64,000 nt of DNA from Lysobacter capsici (GCF_014779555.2 NZ_CP094357.1:3162001-3226000), one strand, 5' to 3'; numbered from the stretch's first letter, positions 1-10,701 are shown. Notes: generated by a model not told the origin, from the sequence alone. Numbers and translations are program-made.

Positions 1-604
1 CCAGCCGTTCGGCGGCTTCGAGCGCGCCCTCGTCGAAGCCGTCGCCGATCATCACCACCAGATCGCCGGCGCCGATGCGTTCCCACAGCGGTCGCAAAGC
101 ATCGGCCGAGGGCCACGCGCCCTGCGCCGACAAGCCGTGCAGTTCCAGCAGCAAACGATCGCGCTGACGCACGCCGGTCGCGGGCGCGGCCAGGCGCAGG
201 CCGTCGCCGCGCAATGCGATCAGTCCGAACCGGTCGCCCTGGCGCAGCGCCAGTTCGGTGATGCAGGCCACCAGCGCCTTGCCCGCTTGAAGGCGCGACC
301 AGCCAGGCCGCGCCGCATCGCCCTGGCTCATCGACGCGGTCGCATCGAGCAACAGCCACACCGCGAGCGGACTCTCGCGTTCGGCTTCGCGCACGAAGAA
401 ACGGTCGGAGCGTGCGTACAGTTTCCAGTCGACCTGACGCAGTTCGTCGCCGGGCTCGTAAGCGCGGTATTGGGCGAATTCCAGCCCGGCGCCGCGACTG
501 CGGCTGCTGTGCAGGCCGATGCCGTGGTTGCCGACCGCGCGCCGCGACAGCAACTGCAGGCTGCGCAATCGCGCCCGCACCTCGGGTGGAATCAGGTCGT
601 TCAC
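1..604 (-). CDS. DUF58 domain-containing protein (3' end beyond window)
   Basis: Partial gene; the C-terminal part runs off the left edge. The visible 201 residues, read from a GTG at 604, include the DUF58 core: an R-RxxGxEF-like segment, then YxPGDExRxVDWKxxAR with a following FVRE stretch, and a vWA-like strand ending in LLLDATASM. Family knowledge: DUF58 proteins are usually encoded next to MoxR AAA+ ATPases and act in envelope or metal-insertion chaperone roles that are poorly defined. The GTG lies 19 bp after the MoxR stop, so the two are almost certainly co-transcribed. No ATG fits the family start better. Confidence 0.85.
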   Translation of the reverse strand, partial: MNDLIPPEVRARLRSLQLLSRRAVGNHGIGLHSSRSRGAGLEFAQYRAYEPGDELRQVDWKLYARSDRFFVREAERESPLAVWLLLDATASMSQGDAARPGWSRLQAGKALVACITELALRQGDRFGLIALRGDGLRLAAPATGVRQRDRLLLELHGLSAQGAWPSADALRPLWERIGAGDLVVMIGDGFDEGALEAAERL

Positions 605-623
605 TGTCCGATCCGCGCCGCGC

Positions 624-1634
<1,011 letters not shown>

Positions 1635-1678
1635 TTCATCGTCCCGGGGGCCAACGCCACATCAGTCACCACGTCAAA

Positions 1679-1804
1679 GTCCCCCTTTGAAAAAGAGGAG
1701 TTAGGGGGGATTTGCTTTTGCCTTCGACAAACAGCAAGAGCAAAAGCAAATCCCCCGCGTCCGCTGCGCGGTCGCCGCCCCCTTTTTCAAAGGGGGCAAA
1801 AGCA
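1679..1804. repeat. Dispersed palindromic repeat, family A
   Basis: An imperfect inverted repeat fills the 307-bp gap between the MoxR and DUF4159 genes. Each arm contains a short hairpin (CCCCCTTTG against CAAAGGGGG type) plus an AAAAGCAAATCCCCC motif. Relatives with the same parts lie at 18302-18490, 24131-24268 and, more diverged, 47688-48036. The rest of the gap holds a C-rich run at about 1905-1937 of repeated ATTCCC/GATTCCC units, and no gene. Confidence 0.75.
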
Positions 1805-1941
1805 ACCACCACGCCGTACATCAGACTTCGCCGGCATCCATTCCCGCCTCACCACACTCAGCCCGCAGATCCCGCGTCACAACACAGCGCTTCGCAAGCC
1901 GCCTTTGCGATTCCCGACTCCCAATTCCCGATTCCCGGCCT

Positions 1942-2643
1942 TCAAGCCCCCAACGCATACATCACGATATTGACCCCGAACTTGGTATTGTCCTCGGCCA
2001 GAAAACGCTTGTTGCGCCAGTCGTAATCCCACTCGCAGCCATAATCCTTGTTGCTGTACAGCACACCCAGACGACCGTCGATCTCGATGCCCTGCAGATA
2101 GTCGTGAACCAGATCGTCGCCCCAGCCGTTCAATTCGAAACCGGTCGCGGGCGGACCGTCGAAGACGAAGAAGCTGCGGTAGATCGGGTGGTTCTTCGAC
2201 AATCGCTTGAGCGCCTTGGCGCCGAAGATCTTGCCCATCTGCGCTTCGAACGATTTGGCGAACAGGCCGTCGATGTCGTGGTTGCAGTCGTCGACGAACA
2301 CGAAGCCGCCGTTGCGCACGTAGCGTTCGAAGTTGCGCCGCTCATCGGGGTTGAACTCGACCAGCTTGTGCCCGGCCAGATAGCAGAACGGCGCGGCCAG
2401 CATCTTCGGATCGGCCAGCGCCAGCACGTGCTCCTTCGGATCCACGCGCAGATTGGTGTAGTCGATCAGCGAGGTGATCAGATTGGCCGGCATGCGCTGG
2501 TCGACATCCCAGTCGCCGGAATCGTACTTGAGCCGGGTGAACCAGAAATCGTAATCGGCCGCGGCCTGCGCCAGCGGCGAGCGCGCGAGCCAGGCGCCGG
2601 CCGCGCCGCCCAGCATCAGCCGCAGGAACTGCGCGCGGTTCAC
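1942..2643 (-). CDS. DUF4159 domain-containing exported protein
   Basis: 233 residues. An N-terminal leader of about 28 residues (NRAQFLRLMLGG, then a hydrophobic stretch ending near AQA) looks like a Tat leader in which the second arginine has become alanine, so the export route is uncertain. The rest matches DUF4159: FTRLKYDSGDWD near the start, the GGFVFVDDCNHD strand and HPIYRSFF. Family members have a glutamine-amidotransferase-like fold without a known reaction. The gene sits 62 bp after a TldD gene on the same strand. Function is unknown; the context suggests an envelope partner of the TldD/TldE proteins. Confidence 0.85.
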   Translation of the reverse strand: MNRAQFLRLMLGGAAGAWLARSPLAQAAADYDFWFTRLKYDSGDWDVDQRMPANLITSLIDYTNLRVDPKEHVLALADPKMLAAPFCYLAGHKLVEFNPDERRNFERYVRNGGFVFVDDCNHDIDGLFAKSFEAQMGKIFGAKALKRLSKNHPIYRSFFVFDGPPATGFELNGWGDDLVHDYLQGIEIDGRLGVLYSNKDYGCEWDYDWRNKRFLAEDNTKFGVNIVMYALGA

Positions 2644-2705
2644 CGCGATGCGCCCTCACGCAAGACGATCGGCAATGAGGCACCCTCGCCCATCGGATTC
2701 ATCGC

Positions 2706-4331
2706 CTACAGCGCACGCGCGGTGTTGATGACGTTGATGCCGTTGAAACGCGTCGTGCTCGACCCGTGCGACACCGCCGAGACCTGGCTGGGCTGGCCCT
2801 TGCCGTCGAAGAACGAGCCGCCGAGGCGGAAATCGCGCTCGTCGCACACCGCCACGCAGGCGTTCCAGAATTCCGGCGTGCGGATCTGATACGCCGCATC
2901 CTCGATCATGCCGGTCACTTCGCCGTTCTTGATCTCGAAGAACAACTGGCCGCCGAACTGGGCGTTGTAGCGCTGCTGATCGATCGAATACGAGCCGCGG
3001 CCATGCACGTACAGGCCGCGCTCCACGCCCTTGATCATCTGCGCCACGCTCAGCGGCGTCTTGCCCGGTTTCAGCGAGACATTGGCCATGCGCTGGAACT
3101 GCACGCTCGACCACGAATCGGCGTAGCTGCACCCATGCGATTGCTTGTGGCCGAGGATGTGCGCCTCGTCGCGCGTGGCCTGATAGTCGACCAGGATGCC
3201 GTCGCGGATCAGGTCCCATTCGCGGGTCTTGACGCCTTCGTCGTCGTAACCGACCGCGCCCAGGCTGCCCGGACGGGTCTTGTCGGCGACGAAGTTGACC
3301 ACTTCGCTGCCGTAGCGATAACCCTGATCGCGCTTGTCCAAGGTGGCGAAACTGGTGCCGGCGTAATTGGCCTCGTAGCCGAGCACGCGATCGAGTTCGA
3401 GCGGATGGCCGACGTTCTCGTGGATGGTCAGGAACAGATTGGACGGGTCCAGCACCAGATCGTACTTGCCCGGTTTCACCGACGGCGCCTTGAGCTTGGC
3501 GCGCGCGTGGCCGGCCGCGGCGACCGCGTCGGCCATCACGTCGTAGGAGCGTCCGTAGCCGATCAAACCGCCGGGCAACGACACCCGGCCCGCGGGATCG
3601 GCGTCGAGGTATTCGTAGCCCATGCCCATCGGCGCCGACAAGCCGTCGCGGGTGCGGAACTTGCCGGTGGCCTTATCGACCGCGGTCGCGGTCAACGGCA
3701 GCCAGATGCGATGCACGTCCTGATCGATGTAGCTGCCGTCGGTGGACGCGAAGTATTTTTGTTCGTTGATCACGAACAAGGTCGAATTGACGTAGTCGGC
3801 GCCGGCCTTGAGCGCGGCCGCGTTGACCGACAGCAGCAGATCGACCTTGTCCTTGATCGGTACCGCCATCGCGTTCTTGCGGATCGGCGTTTTCCAGGCG
3901 ACTTCGCCCACCCCGGTCACCGGCGCGAGCTCGACCTTGCGGGTCTGCGCCCGTGCATTGGCGCGCGCGATCGCCACGGCCTGGCGGGTCGCGGCGGCCA
4001 CCGCGTCGGCGCTCGACGACGCCGTGGCGGCGAAACCCCAGGCGCCCTCGCACAGCACGCGGATGCCGACGCCGGCGGATTCGCCGTTGACGATATTGCG
4101 CACCTGCGCCTCGCGGGTGATCACCGACTGGCGCAGATAACGCCCGATGCGCACGTCGCAATAACTCGCGCCGCCTTCGCGCGCCGCGCTCAACGCGGTG
4201 TCGGCCAGATGCCGGCGCTTGGCCTGGTCGGCCGGTTCCAGCAGCGCATCGGCCGCGATCGCGCGGCCGTAGGGAAGCGCCAGGCCGGCCAGGCCCAGAC
4301 CGGTGAAACTCAGGAAATCGCGTCGTTGCAC
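2706..4331 (-). CDS. TldD/PmbA family metallopeptidase with Tat leader
   Basis: 541 residues. The N-terminus carries a twin-arginine leader (QRRDFLSF, hydrophobic core, cut predicted after about residue 27). The zinc-binding HExxxH is present as HENVGH (H304, E305, H309), and the C-terminal segment keeps the GKGQP and VSHG elements around the third ligand region, so catalysis should be intact. Known TldD/TldE heterodimers of E. coli are cytoplasmic and trim unfolded peptides such as microcin precursors; a Tat leader implies a periplasmic site here. It is one of two close paralogues flanking TldE, with DUF4159 downstream. The substrate cannot be told from the sequence. Confidence 0.92.
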   Translation of the reverse strand: MQRRDFLSFTGLGLAGLALPYGRAIAADALLEPADQAKRRHLADTALSAAREGGASYCDVRIGRYLRQSVITREAQVRNIVNGESAGVGIRVLCEGAWGFAATASSSADAVAAATRQAVAIARANARAQTRKVELAPVTGVGEVAWKTPIRKNAMAVPIKDKVDLLLSVNAAALKAGADYVNSTLFVINEQKYFASTDGSYIDQDVHRIWLPLTATAVDKATGKFRTRDGLSAPMGMGYEYLDADPAGRVSLPGGLIGYGRSYDVMADAVAAAGHARAKLKAPSVKPGKYDLVLDPSNLFLTIHENVGHPLELDRVLGYEANYAGTSFATLDKRDQGYRYGSEVVNFVADKTRPGSLGAVGYDDEGVKTREWDLIRDGILVDYQATRDEAHILGHKQSHGCSYADSWSSVQFQRMANVSLKPGKTPLSVAQMIKGVERGLYVHGRGSYSIDQQRYNAQFGGQLFFEIKNGEVTGMIEDAAYQIRTPEFWNACVAVCDERDFRLGGSFFDGKGQPSQVSAVSHGSSTTRFNGINVINTARAL

Positions 4332-4441
4332 AGGCGGCTCGCACTCAGTGGATCGGATGCATCGAACGAAAGGACTCGCGACTCACGCGGCGATGGCGAG
4401 TGGCGCACCGCAACGCGGCCGCGCCACCCGCCTGGCGCCGG

Positions 4442-5776
4442 TCAGACCGCGTCCGACAGCGAGGTGAAGGTGAAATCGCGCAGCTTCATCGGCGGGATCA
4501 TCATCACGAAGCCCGACTCGTCGCCGGCCACGCGCACCGGACGGCCGAGTTCCTCGATGTTGTTGAGCATGATCACCGGCGATTCGTTGAAGCGGAAATT
4601 CTTCACCGGGTGCTTGATCACGCCGTTCTCGATGTAGAAGGTGCCGTCGCGGGTCAGGCCGGTCAGCAGCACGGTCTGCGGATCGACCATGCGGATGTAC
4701 CAGGTGCGGGTGACCAGGATGCCCTTCTGGGTGCCCTTGATCAGCTCGGCGGTGGACTTGTCGCCGCCGGCCATCAGCAGGTTGCCCGGCGAGCCGATCG
4801 CCTTCTTGCCCTGCTTCTTCGCCCAGAAGCGCGAGTAATCCAGCGCGGCGACCTTGCCGTTGTCGATGATCGCCATCTTCTCGCGCGGCAGGCCCTCGCG
4901 GTCCCACGGCAACACCGAGGCGCGCGGGTCCCAGGGGTCGGCGCTGATGTTGACGCGCGGGTCGTAGACCAGTTCGCCGAGCTTGTTGCCGCCGCCCTTC
5001 TTGGACAGGAAGCTGCGGCCTTCGTCGGCCTGGCGCGCGTCGAAGAAATTCATCATGAACGAGATCAGGCCGGCGGCCGCGGCCGGTTCCAGGATCACCG
5101 TGTACTTGCCCGGTTCCAGCGCCTTGGCCTCGGCCGATTCGGTGGCCTTGCGCATGGCGATGCGCACGTCGGCATCGGTCTTGAACTGGCCCGAGTCCTG
5201 CAGGTTGCGCCCGACCCAGCCCGAACCGCGGCCGTCCTCGGTGCGCACGGTGCAGGTGTAGTTGAAGTTGGTCGCCTGCTGGTAGCCGAAGTTGCCCTTG
5301 CTGTTGGCGAAGGCGACGAAGCTCTGGCCGTCCTCGAGGAAACCCGCGGCGGTGAGCTTGCCGTCGCGGCACGGCGCGATCGAATCGGTCGCGACCTGGG
5401 CGCGGAACTCGGGCGTGATCGCCGCGGTGGCGGCGCTGAAGGTCGAGCTGGGCTTGTAGGTCTGCTTCTCGATCGCCGGCATGAACTCGGGATTTTCCGG
5501 CGCCAGTCGCGCCAGGTCCTCGGCGCGGCGGACCACGCGTTCGAGCGCGGCGTCGTCGAACTCGTTGATGGTCGCGGTGCCGGTGCGGTTGCCGAAGGCC
5601 ACCTGCACGGCCAGGTCGGCGTTGCTGACGATGCCGCTGGTCGACACGTTGTTGAGGGCGAACCGGATGTTGCCGTCGATCGAACCGGTCAGGGTTGCGG
5701 TGCATTCATCGGCCTTGGACAGCGCGATGACCTTGTCGAGGATGGCCTTGGACTGCGCTTCGGTAAAAATACTCAT
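4442..5776 (-). CDS. TldE/PmbA family subunit, no leader
   Basis: 444 residues, close to the normal TldE/PmbA length. It lacks the HExxxH zinc motif, as expected for the non-catalytic partner of TldD, and keeps the family's long beta-rich C-terminal half. There is no signal peptide: the protein begins with a plain amphipathic segment (SIFTEAQSKAILDKV). The ATG at 5776 is preceded by AGGAGAA at good spacing. It lies 21 bp after one TldD and 110 bp before the other. Because its predicted partners carry Tat leaders, it may travel to the periplasm attached to one of them (inference). Confidence 0.92.
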   Translation of the reverse strand: MSIFTEAQSKAILDKVIALSKADECTATLTGSIDGNIRFALNNVSTSGIVSNADLAVQVAFGNRTGTATINEFDDAALERVVRRAEDLARLAPENPEFMPAIEKQTYKPSSTFSAATAAITPEFRAQVATDSIAPCRDGKLTAAGFLEDGQSFVAFANSKGNFGYQQATNFNYTCTVRTEDGRGSGWVGRNLQDSGQFKTDADVRIAMRKATESAEAKALEPGKYTVILEPAAAAGLISFMMNFFDARQADEGRSFLSKKGGGNKLGELVYDPRVNISADPWDPRASVLPWDREGLPREKMAIIDNGKVAALDYSRFWAKKQGKKAIGSPGNLLMAGGDKSTAELIKGTQKGILVTRTWYIRMVDPQTVLLTGLTRDGTFYIENGVIKHPVKNFRFNESPVIMLNNIEELGRPVRVAGDESGFVMMIPPMKLRDFTFTSLSDAV

Positions 5777-5797
5777 TGTCTGATTCTCCTGCGCCGG

Positions 5798-7426
5798 TCA
5801 GCCGAGCTTGCGGGCGGTGTTGATGACGTTGACGCCGTTGAAACGCGCCGTGCTCGAACCGTGCGAAACCGCCGAGACCTGGCCGGGCTGGCCCTTGCCG
5901 TCGAAGAACGAGCCGCCCAGGCGGTAATCGCTGTCGTCGCAGACCGCGACGCAGGAATTCCAGAACTCCGGGGTGCGGATCTGATAGGCCACGTCCTCGA
6001 GCATGCCGGTGATCTTGCCGTTCTTGATTTCGTAGAACAGCTGGCCGCCGAACTGGGCGTTGTAGCGCTGCTGGTCGATCGAGAACGAACCGGCGCCGAC
6101 GATGTAGATGCCGTTTTCCACGTCCTTGACCATGTCGGCGACGCTGAGCTTGCTCTTGCCCGGCGCCAGCGAGACGTTGGCCATGCGCTGGAACTGCACC
6201 GACGACCACGAGTCGGCATAACAGCAGCCGTCGGACTCGGTCTTGCCCAGGATGTGGGCCTGATCGCGGATGGTCTGGTAGTCGACCAGGATGCCGTCCT
6301 TGATCAGGTTCCAGCGCTTGGTCTTGACGCCTTCGTCGTCGAAGCCGACCGCGCCGAGGCTGCCTTCCTGGGTCTTGTCGGCGAACACCGTGACCTGATC
6401 GCTGCCGTACTTGAAGCCGGACTTTTGCTTGTCGAGGGTGGCGAAGCTGGTGCCGGCGTAATTGGCCTCGTAGCCGAGCACGCGGTCGAGTTCGAGCGGA
6501 TGGCCGATCGACTCGTGAATGGTCAGCCAGGTGTGCGAGGGATCGAGCACCAGATCGTACTTGCCCGGCTTGACCGACGGCGCGGTGAGTTTCTGCTGCG
6601 CCTGCTTGGCCGCGGCGACCGCGTCGGCGAGCATGTCGTAGGACTTGTTGTAGGCGACCGCGCCGTTGGGCAGCGCGACCTTGCCCGACGCGGCGCCGTC
6701 GAGGTATTCGAAGCCCATGCCCATCGGCGCGGACAGCCCGTCGCGGGTGCGGAACTTGCCGCTGGCCTTGTCGATCGCGGTGATCGTCATCGGCGCCCAG
6801 ATGCGGTGCACGTCCTGGTCGATGTAGGAGCCGTCGGTCGAGGCGAAGTACTTCTGCTCGTTGACCAGGAACAGCATCGAGTTGACGAAGTTGGCGCCGG
6901 CGTTGATCGCCGCGGCGTTGACCCCGAGCAGCAGGTCGGCCTTTTCCTTGATCGCCACTTCCATCGCGTTCTTGCGGATCGGGGTTTTCCAGGCGACCTC
7001 GCCCACGCCCGGCGTCTTGGCCAGTTCGACCTTGGACGTCTGGCTCTTGGCGTTGGCGCGCGCGATCGCGGCGGCCTGCTGCGCGGCCTTGGCGACCGCG
7101 TCGTTGTTGAGCTGGTTGGTGGCGGCGAAGCCCCAGGCGCCGTCGACCAGCACGCGGATGCCGATGCCGGTGGATTCGGTGTTCACCACGTTCTGGACCT
7201 TGTCCTCGCGGGTGATCACGAACTGGCGCAGATAGCGGCCGATGCGCGCGTCGCAGTAGCTCGCGCCGGCGGCCTTGGCCGCGTTGAGCGCGATGTCGGC
7301 CAGGGTTTTCTTCCTGGCCACGTCCAACGGCACCAGCAAGGCCTCCGCGGCGATCACGTTGCCGAAGGGAATCATGAGCCCGGCGATGCCGAGCCCGGAC
7401 ATGCTGAGGAAATTGCGTCTATCCAC
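5798..7426 (-). CDS. TldD/PmbA family metallopeptidase with Tat leader, first gene of cluster
   Basis: 542 residues from a GTG at 7426. This start is chosen over an upstream TTG at 7456 because it places DRRNFLSM (a twin-arginine motif) at the N-terminus and puts the zinc motif HESIGH at H304/H309, exactly as in the downstream paralogue. The C-terminal GKGQP and VSHG elements are intact. The two TldD proteins are similar along their whole length, so they arose by duplication around tldE. As first gene of the minus-strand cluster it should carry the main promoter in the gap to 8084, but no clear -35/-10 pair is visible. Likely a periplasmic TldD acting with TldE. Confidence 0.92.
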   Translation of the reverse strand: MDRRNFLSMSGLGIAGLMIPFGNVIAAEALLVPLDVARKKTLADIALNAAKAAGASYCDARIGRYLRQFVITREDKVQNVVNTESTGIGIRVLVDGAWGFAATNQLNNDAVAKAAQQAAAIARANAKSQTSKVELAKTPGVGEVAWKTPIRKNAMEVAIKEKADLLLGVNAAAINAGANFVNSMLFLVNEQKYFASTDGSYIDQDVHRIWAPMTITAIDKASGKFRTRDGLSAPMGMGFEYLDGAASGKVALPNGAVAYNKSYDMLADAVAAAKQAQQKLTAPSVKPGKYDLVLDPSHTWLTIHESIGHPLELDRVLGYEANYAGTSFATLDKQKSGFKYGSDQVTVFADKTQEGSLGAVGFDDEGVKTKRWNLIKDGILVDYQTIRDQAHILGKTESDGCCYADSWSSVQFQRMANVSLAPGKSKLSVADMVKDVENGIYIVGAGSFSIDQQRYNAQFGGQLFYEIKNGKITGMLEDVAYQIRTPEFWNSCVAVCDDSDYRLGGSFFDGKGQPGQVSAVSHGSSTARFNGVNVINTARKLG

Positions 7427-7802
7427 GTGATGGTTCCGCCGTAGTGAGCCCCGCAAGCGCGCTTCGGCGATCGCCAGGCATGGATGAAAGTGACCCCGCC
7501 GGAATGTGCGCAGCGTCGTACTTGCGCGTCAAGTGCCGAGAGGCGCGCATGACCATGACCATGCCGTGCGCGTTTGATCCATCTGCGCATGAATTACCCG
7601 TTGTTTCGCGACTCATGCATTCCAAGCATGACTTTCGACCTAGATCGCATTGCACAGGCCATGATCGGCAAACTTGGGGTCGTGTTGTTCGAAGGCTTCG
7701 AAGTCTTTTGTGAAAAGGCTGAAGCCCGAAATCTTTCGTGGAGGGATGAGGTCTTGGCGCCGGCGCAGGACCGCCGTGGCAGCAAGGCCGACGCCACGAG
7801 CC

Positions 7803-7894
7803 CTTTTGTGGGAGGGACTTGAGCCCCGACGCTTTTCTTTCGAATCACGGCGACTGAGCGCACAGCGTCGGGGCTTAAGCCCCGCCCACAAAAG
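7803..7894. repeat. Inverted repeat with 30-bp arms (REP pair)
   Basis: Arms 7803-7832 and 7865-7894 are inverse complements with three mismatches; each arm holds a GGGGC-rich core flanked by TGTGGG. The pair resembles the family C repeats at 23999-24077 and 46520-46603 in layout, though not in detailed sequence. It lies in the 658-bp gap (7427-8084) between the divergent tldD and kynurenine clusters. Nothing else recognisable was found in that gap: no RNA gene, no convincing small gene and no strong promoter. Confidence 0.8.
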
Positions 7895-8084
7895 ACCTCC
7901 TGCATTCGTAATGCCCATGGGATTCGTGATGGCCCTGCCTGCCACGTCGCCACGAACCACAACCGTCGTCGCAACTGCCAACCGAGCAGTCGTTCATCAA
8001 ACGCAACCCCGCCGACGCTCACGCCCGGCGCGGCCGCCAGCCCGGGCTATGGGCGTCCCCGCGCCCACGCGTTAAGCTTGGCGC

Positions 8085-9512
8085 ATGCAGAAATTCCGGC
8101 ACTGGATCGACGGTCAGGCGCGCGATGCGGCCGGCGGCCGTTGGCTCGACGTCCACGATCCGGCCAATGCGCAGGCGTATGCCCAGGTCGCCCGCGGCGA
8201 CGCGGCCGATGTCGAGGCCGCCGTCGCCGCCGCACAGGCCGCATTCCCGGCCTGGTCGGGCCTGCCCAACAGCGAACGCGCGCATTGGCTGGACACGCTG
8301 GCCAATGCGCTGGAAGCGAATCGGGAAGCCTTCGCCCAGGCCGAATCGCGCGACGGCGGCAAGCCGATCGCGCTGGCCCGCAACGCCGAGATTCCGCGCG
8401 CCGTGTCCAACCTGCGGTTCTTCGCCCAGGCCGCGACCCAGTTCGCCAGCGAATCCCACCACGGTCAGGCCGGGCTCAACTACACCCTGCGCGCGCCGTT
8501 GGGCGTGGTCGCGGCGATCTCGCCATGGAACCTGCCGCTGTACCTGTTCACCTGGAAGATCGCGCCCGCGCTCGCGGCCGGCAACACCGTGGTCGCCAAG
8601 CCGTCGGAAATCACCCCGGCCACTGCCACGATGCTCGGCGAACTGGCCGCGCAAATCGGCTTCCCGCGCGGTGTGCTCAATATCGTGCACGGGCTGGGGC
8701 CGGAGGTCGGCGAGCCGCTGATCGGCCATGGGGCCGTGCGCGCCATTTCGTTCACCGGCAGCACCGCGGTCGGCCGCCGCATCGCCGCGATCGCCGCGCC
8801 GCTGCTGCGCAAGGTTTCGCTGGAACTGGGCGGCAAGAACGCGAGCCTGATCTTCGCCGACAGCGACTGGCGCGCGAATCTCGACACCCTGGTGCGCTCG
8901 GCGTTCCAGAACTCGGGGCAGATCTGCCTGTGCGGCTCGCGCATCCTGATCGAGCATTCGATTTACGACGAGGTCCGCGACGCCTTGGTCGAACGCGTCA
9001 ACGCGCTCAAGATCGGCGATCCGTCGGATGCGGCCACCACGCTCGGTCCGCTGGTTTCGCAGGCACATTACGACAAGGTCGTGGCCGCGCTCGATCGCGC
9101 CCGCGATGAAGGCGGCCGGATCCTGTGCGGCGGCTCGGCGCTGGACCGCCCCGGTTGGTACGTCGCACCGACCCTGATCGAGGGCCTGGGCCCGGATTGC
9201 GCGAGCAATCGCGAGGAAATCTTCGGCCCGGTGGCGACCCTGCAGGCCTTCGACGACGACGAACACGCGCTGGCCCTGGCCAACGCCAGCGACTACGGCC
9301 TGTGCGCCTCGCTGTGGACCCGCGATCTCAACCGCGCCCATCGCCTGGCCGCGCGGCTCAACGTCGGCATGGTCTGGATCAACACCTGGCTGCAACGCGA
9401 CCTGCGCACGCCGTTCGGCGGCACCGGCGCGTCCGGCCTCGGCCGCGAAGGCGGCGCCGAGGCGATGCGTTTTTTCACCGACGCCAAGAACGTCGGTCTT
9501 CATCTGGGATGA
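8085..9512 (+). CDS. 2-aminomuconate (2-hydroxymuconate-type) semialdehyde dehydrogenase
   Basis: 475 residues, typical aldehyde dehydrogenase. The NAD-binding PWN motif is at about 147-149, the general-base Glu lies in LELGGK (E247), and the catalytic cysteine in GQIC (C281) is followed by the LCGSRI seen in 2-aminomuconate/2-hydroxymuconate semialdehyde dehydrogenases. It would oxidise 2-aminomuconate semialdehyde to 2-aminomuconate with NAD+. Assignment to this substrate rests on the neighbours: ACMS decarboxylase makes the semialdehyde and the deaminase uses the product. First gene of the kynurenine cluster; the next gene starts 7 bp after its stop. Confidence 0.9.
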   Translation: MQKFRHWIDGQARDAAGGRWLDVHDPANAQAYAQVARGDAADVEAAVAAAQAAFPAWSGLPNSERAHWLDTLANALEANREAFAQAESRDGGKPIALARNAEIPRAVSNLRFFAQAATQFASESHHGQAGLNYTLRAPLGVVAAISPWNLPLYLFTWKIAPALAAGNTVVAKPSEITPATATMLGELAAQIGFPRGVLNIVHGLGPEVGEPLIGHGAVRAISFTGSTAVGRRIAAIAAPLLRKVSLELGGKNASLIFADSDWRANLDTLVRSAFQNSGQICLCGSRILIEHSIYDEVRDALVERVNALKIGDPSDAATTLGPLVSQAHYDKVVAALDRARDEGGRILCGGSALDRPGWYVAPTLIEGLGPDCASNREEIFGPVATLQAFDDDEHALALANASDYGLCASLWTRDLNRAHRLAARLNVGMVWINTWLQRDLRTPFGGTGASGLGREGGAEAMRFFTDAKNVGLHLG

Positions 9513-9519
9513 GTGCTGC

Positions 9520-10248
9520 ATGAGTGCCAAAGATTCAAATTCCGAGGGTTCCGATGTGACCGGCGCGGCCAACCCCGGCTCCTCCATCACCCTGGACGAG
9601 TTGCTCGAACGCAACAGGGAGTGGTCCGAACGGGTCAACGCCGAAGATCCGGGTTTCTTCGATCGCCTCTCGCAACAGCAGGCGCCCGAATACCTGTGGA
9701 TCGGCTGTTCGGATTCGCGCGTGCCGGCCAACCAGATCATCGACATGGCCCCGGGCGAGGTGTTCGTCCATCGCAACATCGCCAACGTCGTGGTGCACAC
9801 CGACCTCAACTGCCTGTCGGTGATCCAGTTCGCGGTCGACGTGCTCAAGGTCAAGCACATCATCGTGGTCGGCCATTACGGCTGCGGCGGCGTGCATGCG
9901 GCGCTGCACGGGCTGCGCGTGGGCTTGGCCGACAACTGGATCCGCCATGTCGGCGATGTCGCCGACAAGCACGCCGACTGCATCGCCCATGTCCACGAAA
10001 GCGAGCGCCACGACCGCCTGTGCGAGCTCAACGCGATCGAGCAGGTGCAGAACGTGTGCATGACCACGATCGTGCGCGACGCCTGGAGCCGCGGCCAGCC
10101 GCTCAGCGTGCATGGCTGGGTCTACAGCCTGCGCAACGGCCGCGTCCACAACACCGGCATGGACGTGGATTCGTTCGAATCCCTGCAATCGGCTTACACC
10201 CGCGCGATCGCCACGGTCCATTCCACCCACGGCGGATCGCCGCGATGA
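9520..10248 (+). CDS. Beta-class carbonic anhydrase
   Basis: 242 residues. The beta-carbonic anhydrase zinc ligands are present: C63 in CSDSR (with D65 and R67 forming the gating dyad), and H119 and C122 in GHYGCGG. It interconverts CO2 and bicarbonate in the cytoplasm. The gene lies 7 bp after the dehydrogenase, and its stop overlaps the next start (ATGA), so it is translated as part of the kynurenine operon. Such enzymes are commonly encoded alone or beside cyanase; here the nearby CO2-releasing step is ACMS decarboxylase. A role in handling that CO2 is inference. Confidence 0.95.
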   Translation: MSAKDSNSEGSDVTGAANPGSSITLDELLERNREWSERVNAEDPGFFDRLSQQQAPEYLWIGCSDSRVPANQIIDMAPGEVFVHRNIANVVVHTDLNCLSVIQFAVDVLKVKHIIVVGHYGCGGVHAALHGLRVGLADNWIRHVGDVADKHADCIAHVHESERHDRLCELNAIEQVQNVCMTTIVRDAWSRGQPLSVHGWVYSLRNGRVHNTGMDVDSFESLQSAYTRAIATVHSTHGGSPR

Positions 10249-10697
10249 GCGACTCGCACGGCAACGGCGGCATCCGCGCCGACGGCGCGCCCAAGCCGGT
10301 CGGCTCGTATCCGCATGCGCGCCGGGTCGGCGAACTGCTGTTCCTGTCCGGGATCGGCCCGCGCGACGCGGCCAGCAACGCCATCGTCGGCAATGTCCAC
10401 GATGCCCAGGGCCGGTTGATCGCCTACGACATCGAGCTGCAATGCCGCGCGGTGTTCGCCAACGTGCGCGCGGTGCTCGAAGCCAGCGGCGCGGGCTGGG
10501 ACGATCTGGTCGACGTGACCGTGTACCTGACCGACATGGCCCGCGACTTCACGGCCTACAACGCGGTGTGGGCGGAGTATTTCCCCGACATCGAGCGCGC
10601 CCCGTGCCGGACCACCCTGGGCATCACCGCCCTGCCGACCCCGATCGCGATCGAACTCAAATGCATCGCGCGCCTGCCTGGCGCGGCAACGGAGTAA
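10245..10697 (+). CDS. 2-aminomuconate deaminase (RidA family)
   Basis: 150 residues, RidA/YjgF fold with the characteristic LFLSGIGP and [10 protein letters not shown] segments and the terminal CRTTLGI region with a conserved arginine. In kynurenine and 2-nitrobenzoate clusters this subfamily hydrolyses 2-aminomuconate to 4-oxalocrotonate plus ammonia. The ATG at 10245 overlaps the TGA of the carbonic anhydrase gene by four bases, indicating translational coupling. 3-Hydroxyanthranilate dioxygenase begins 4 bp after its stop. A generic imine deaminase role is the alternative, but the position favours the specific function. Confidence 0.88.
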   Translation: MSDSHGNGGIRADGAPKPVGSYPHARRVGELLFLSGIGPRDAASNAIVGNVHDAQGRLIAYDIELQCRAVFANVRAVLEASGAGWDDLVDVTVYLTDMARDFTAYNAVWAEYFPDIERAPCRTTLGITALPTPIAIELKCIARLPGAATE

Positions 10698-10701
10698 CCG
10701 C

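Noticed and set aside
4400-7444. A 1014-codon open frame on the plus strand opposite tldD/tldE
   Set aside because: Low-complexity translation typical of the antisense of GC-rich genes; the minus-strand genes have full family motifs.
7427-8084. RiPP precursor peptide for the TldD/TldE proteins
   Set aside because: Short frames here lack a leader-core layout and ribosome sites; only an inverted repeat is convincing.
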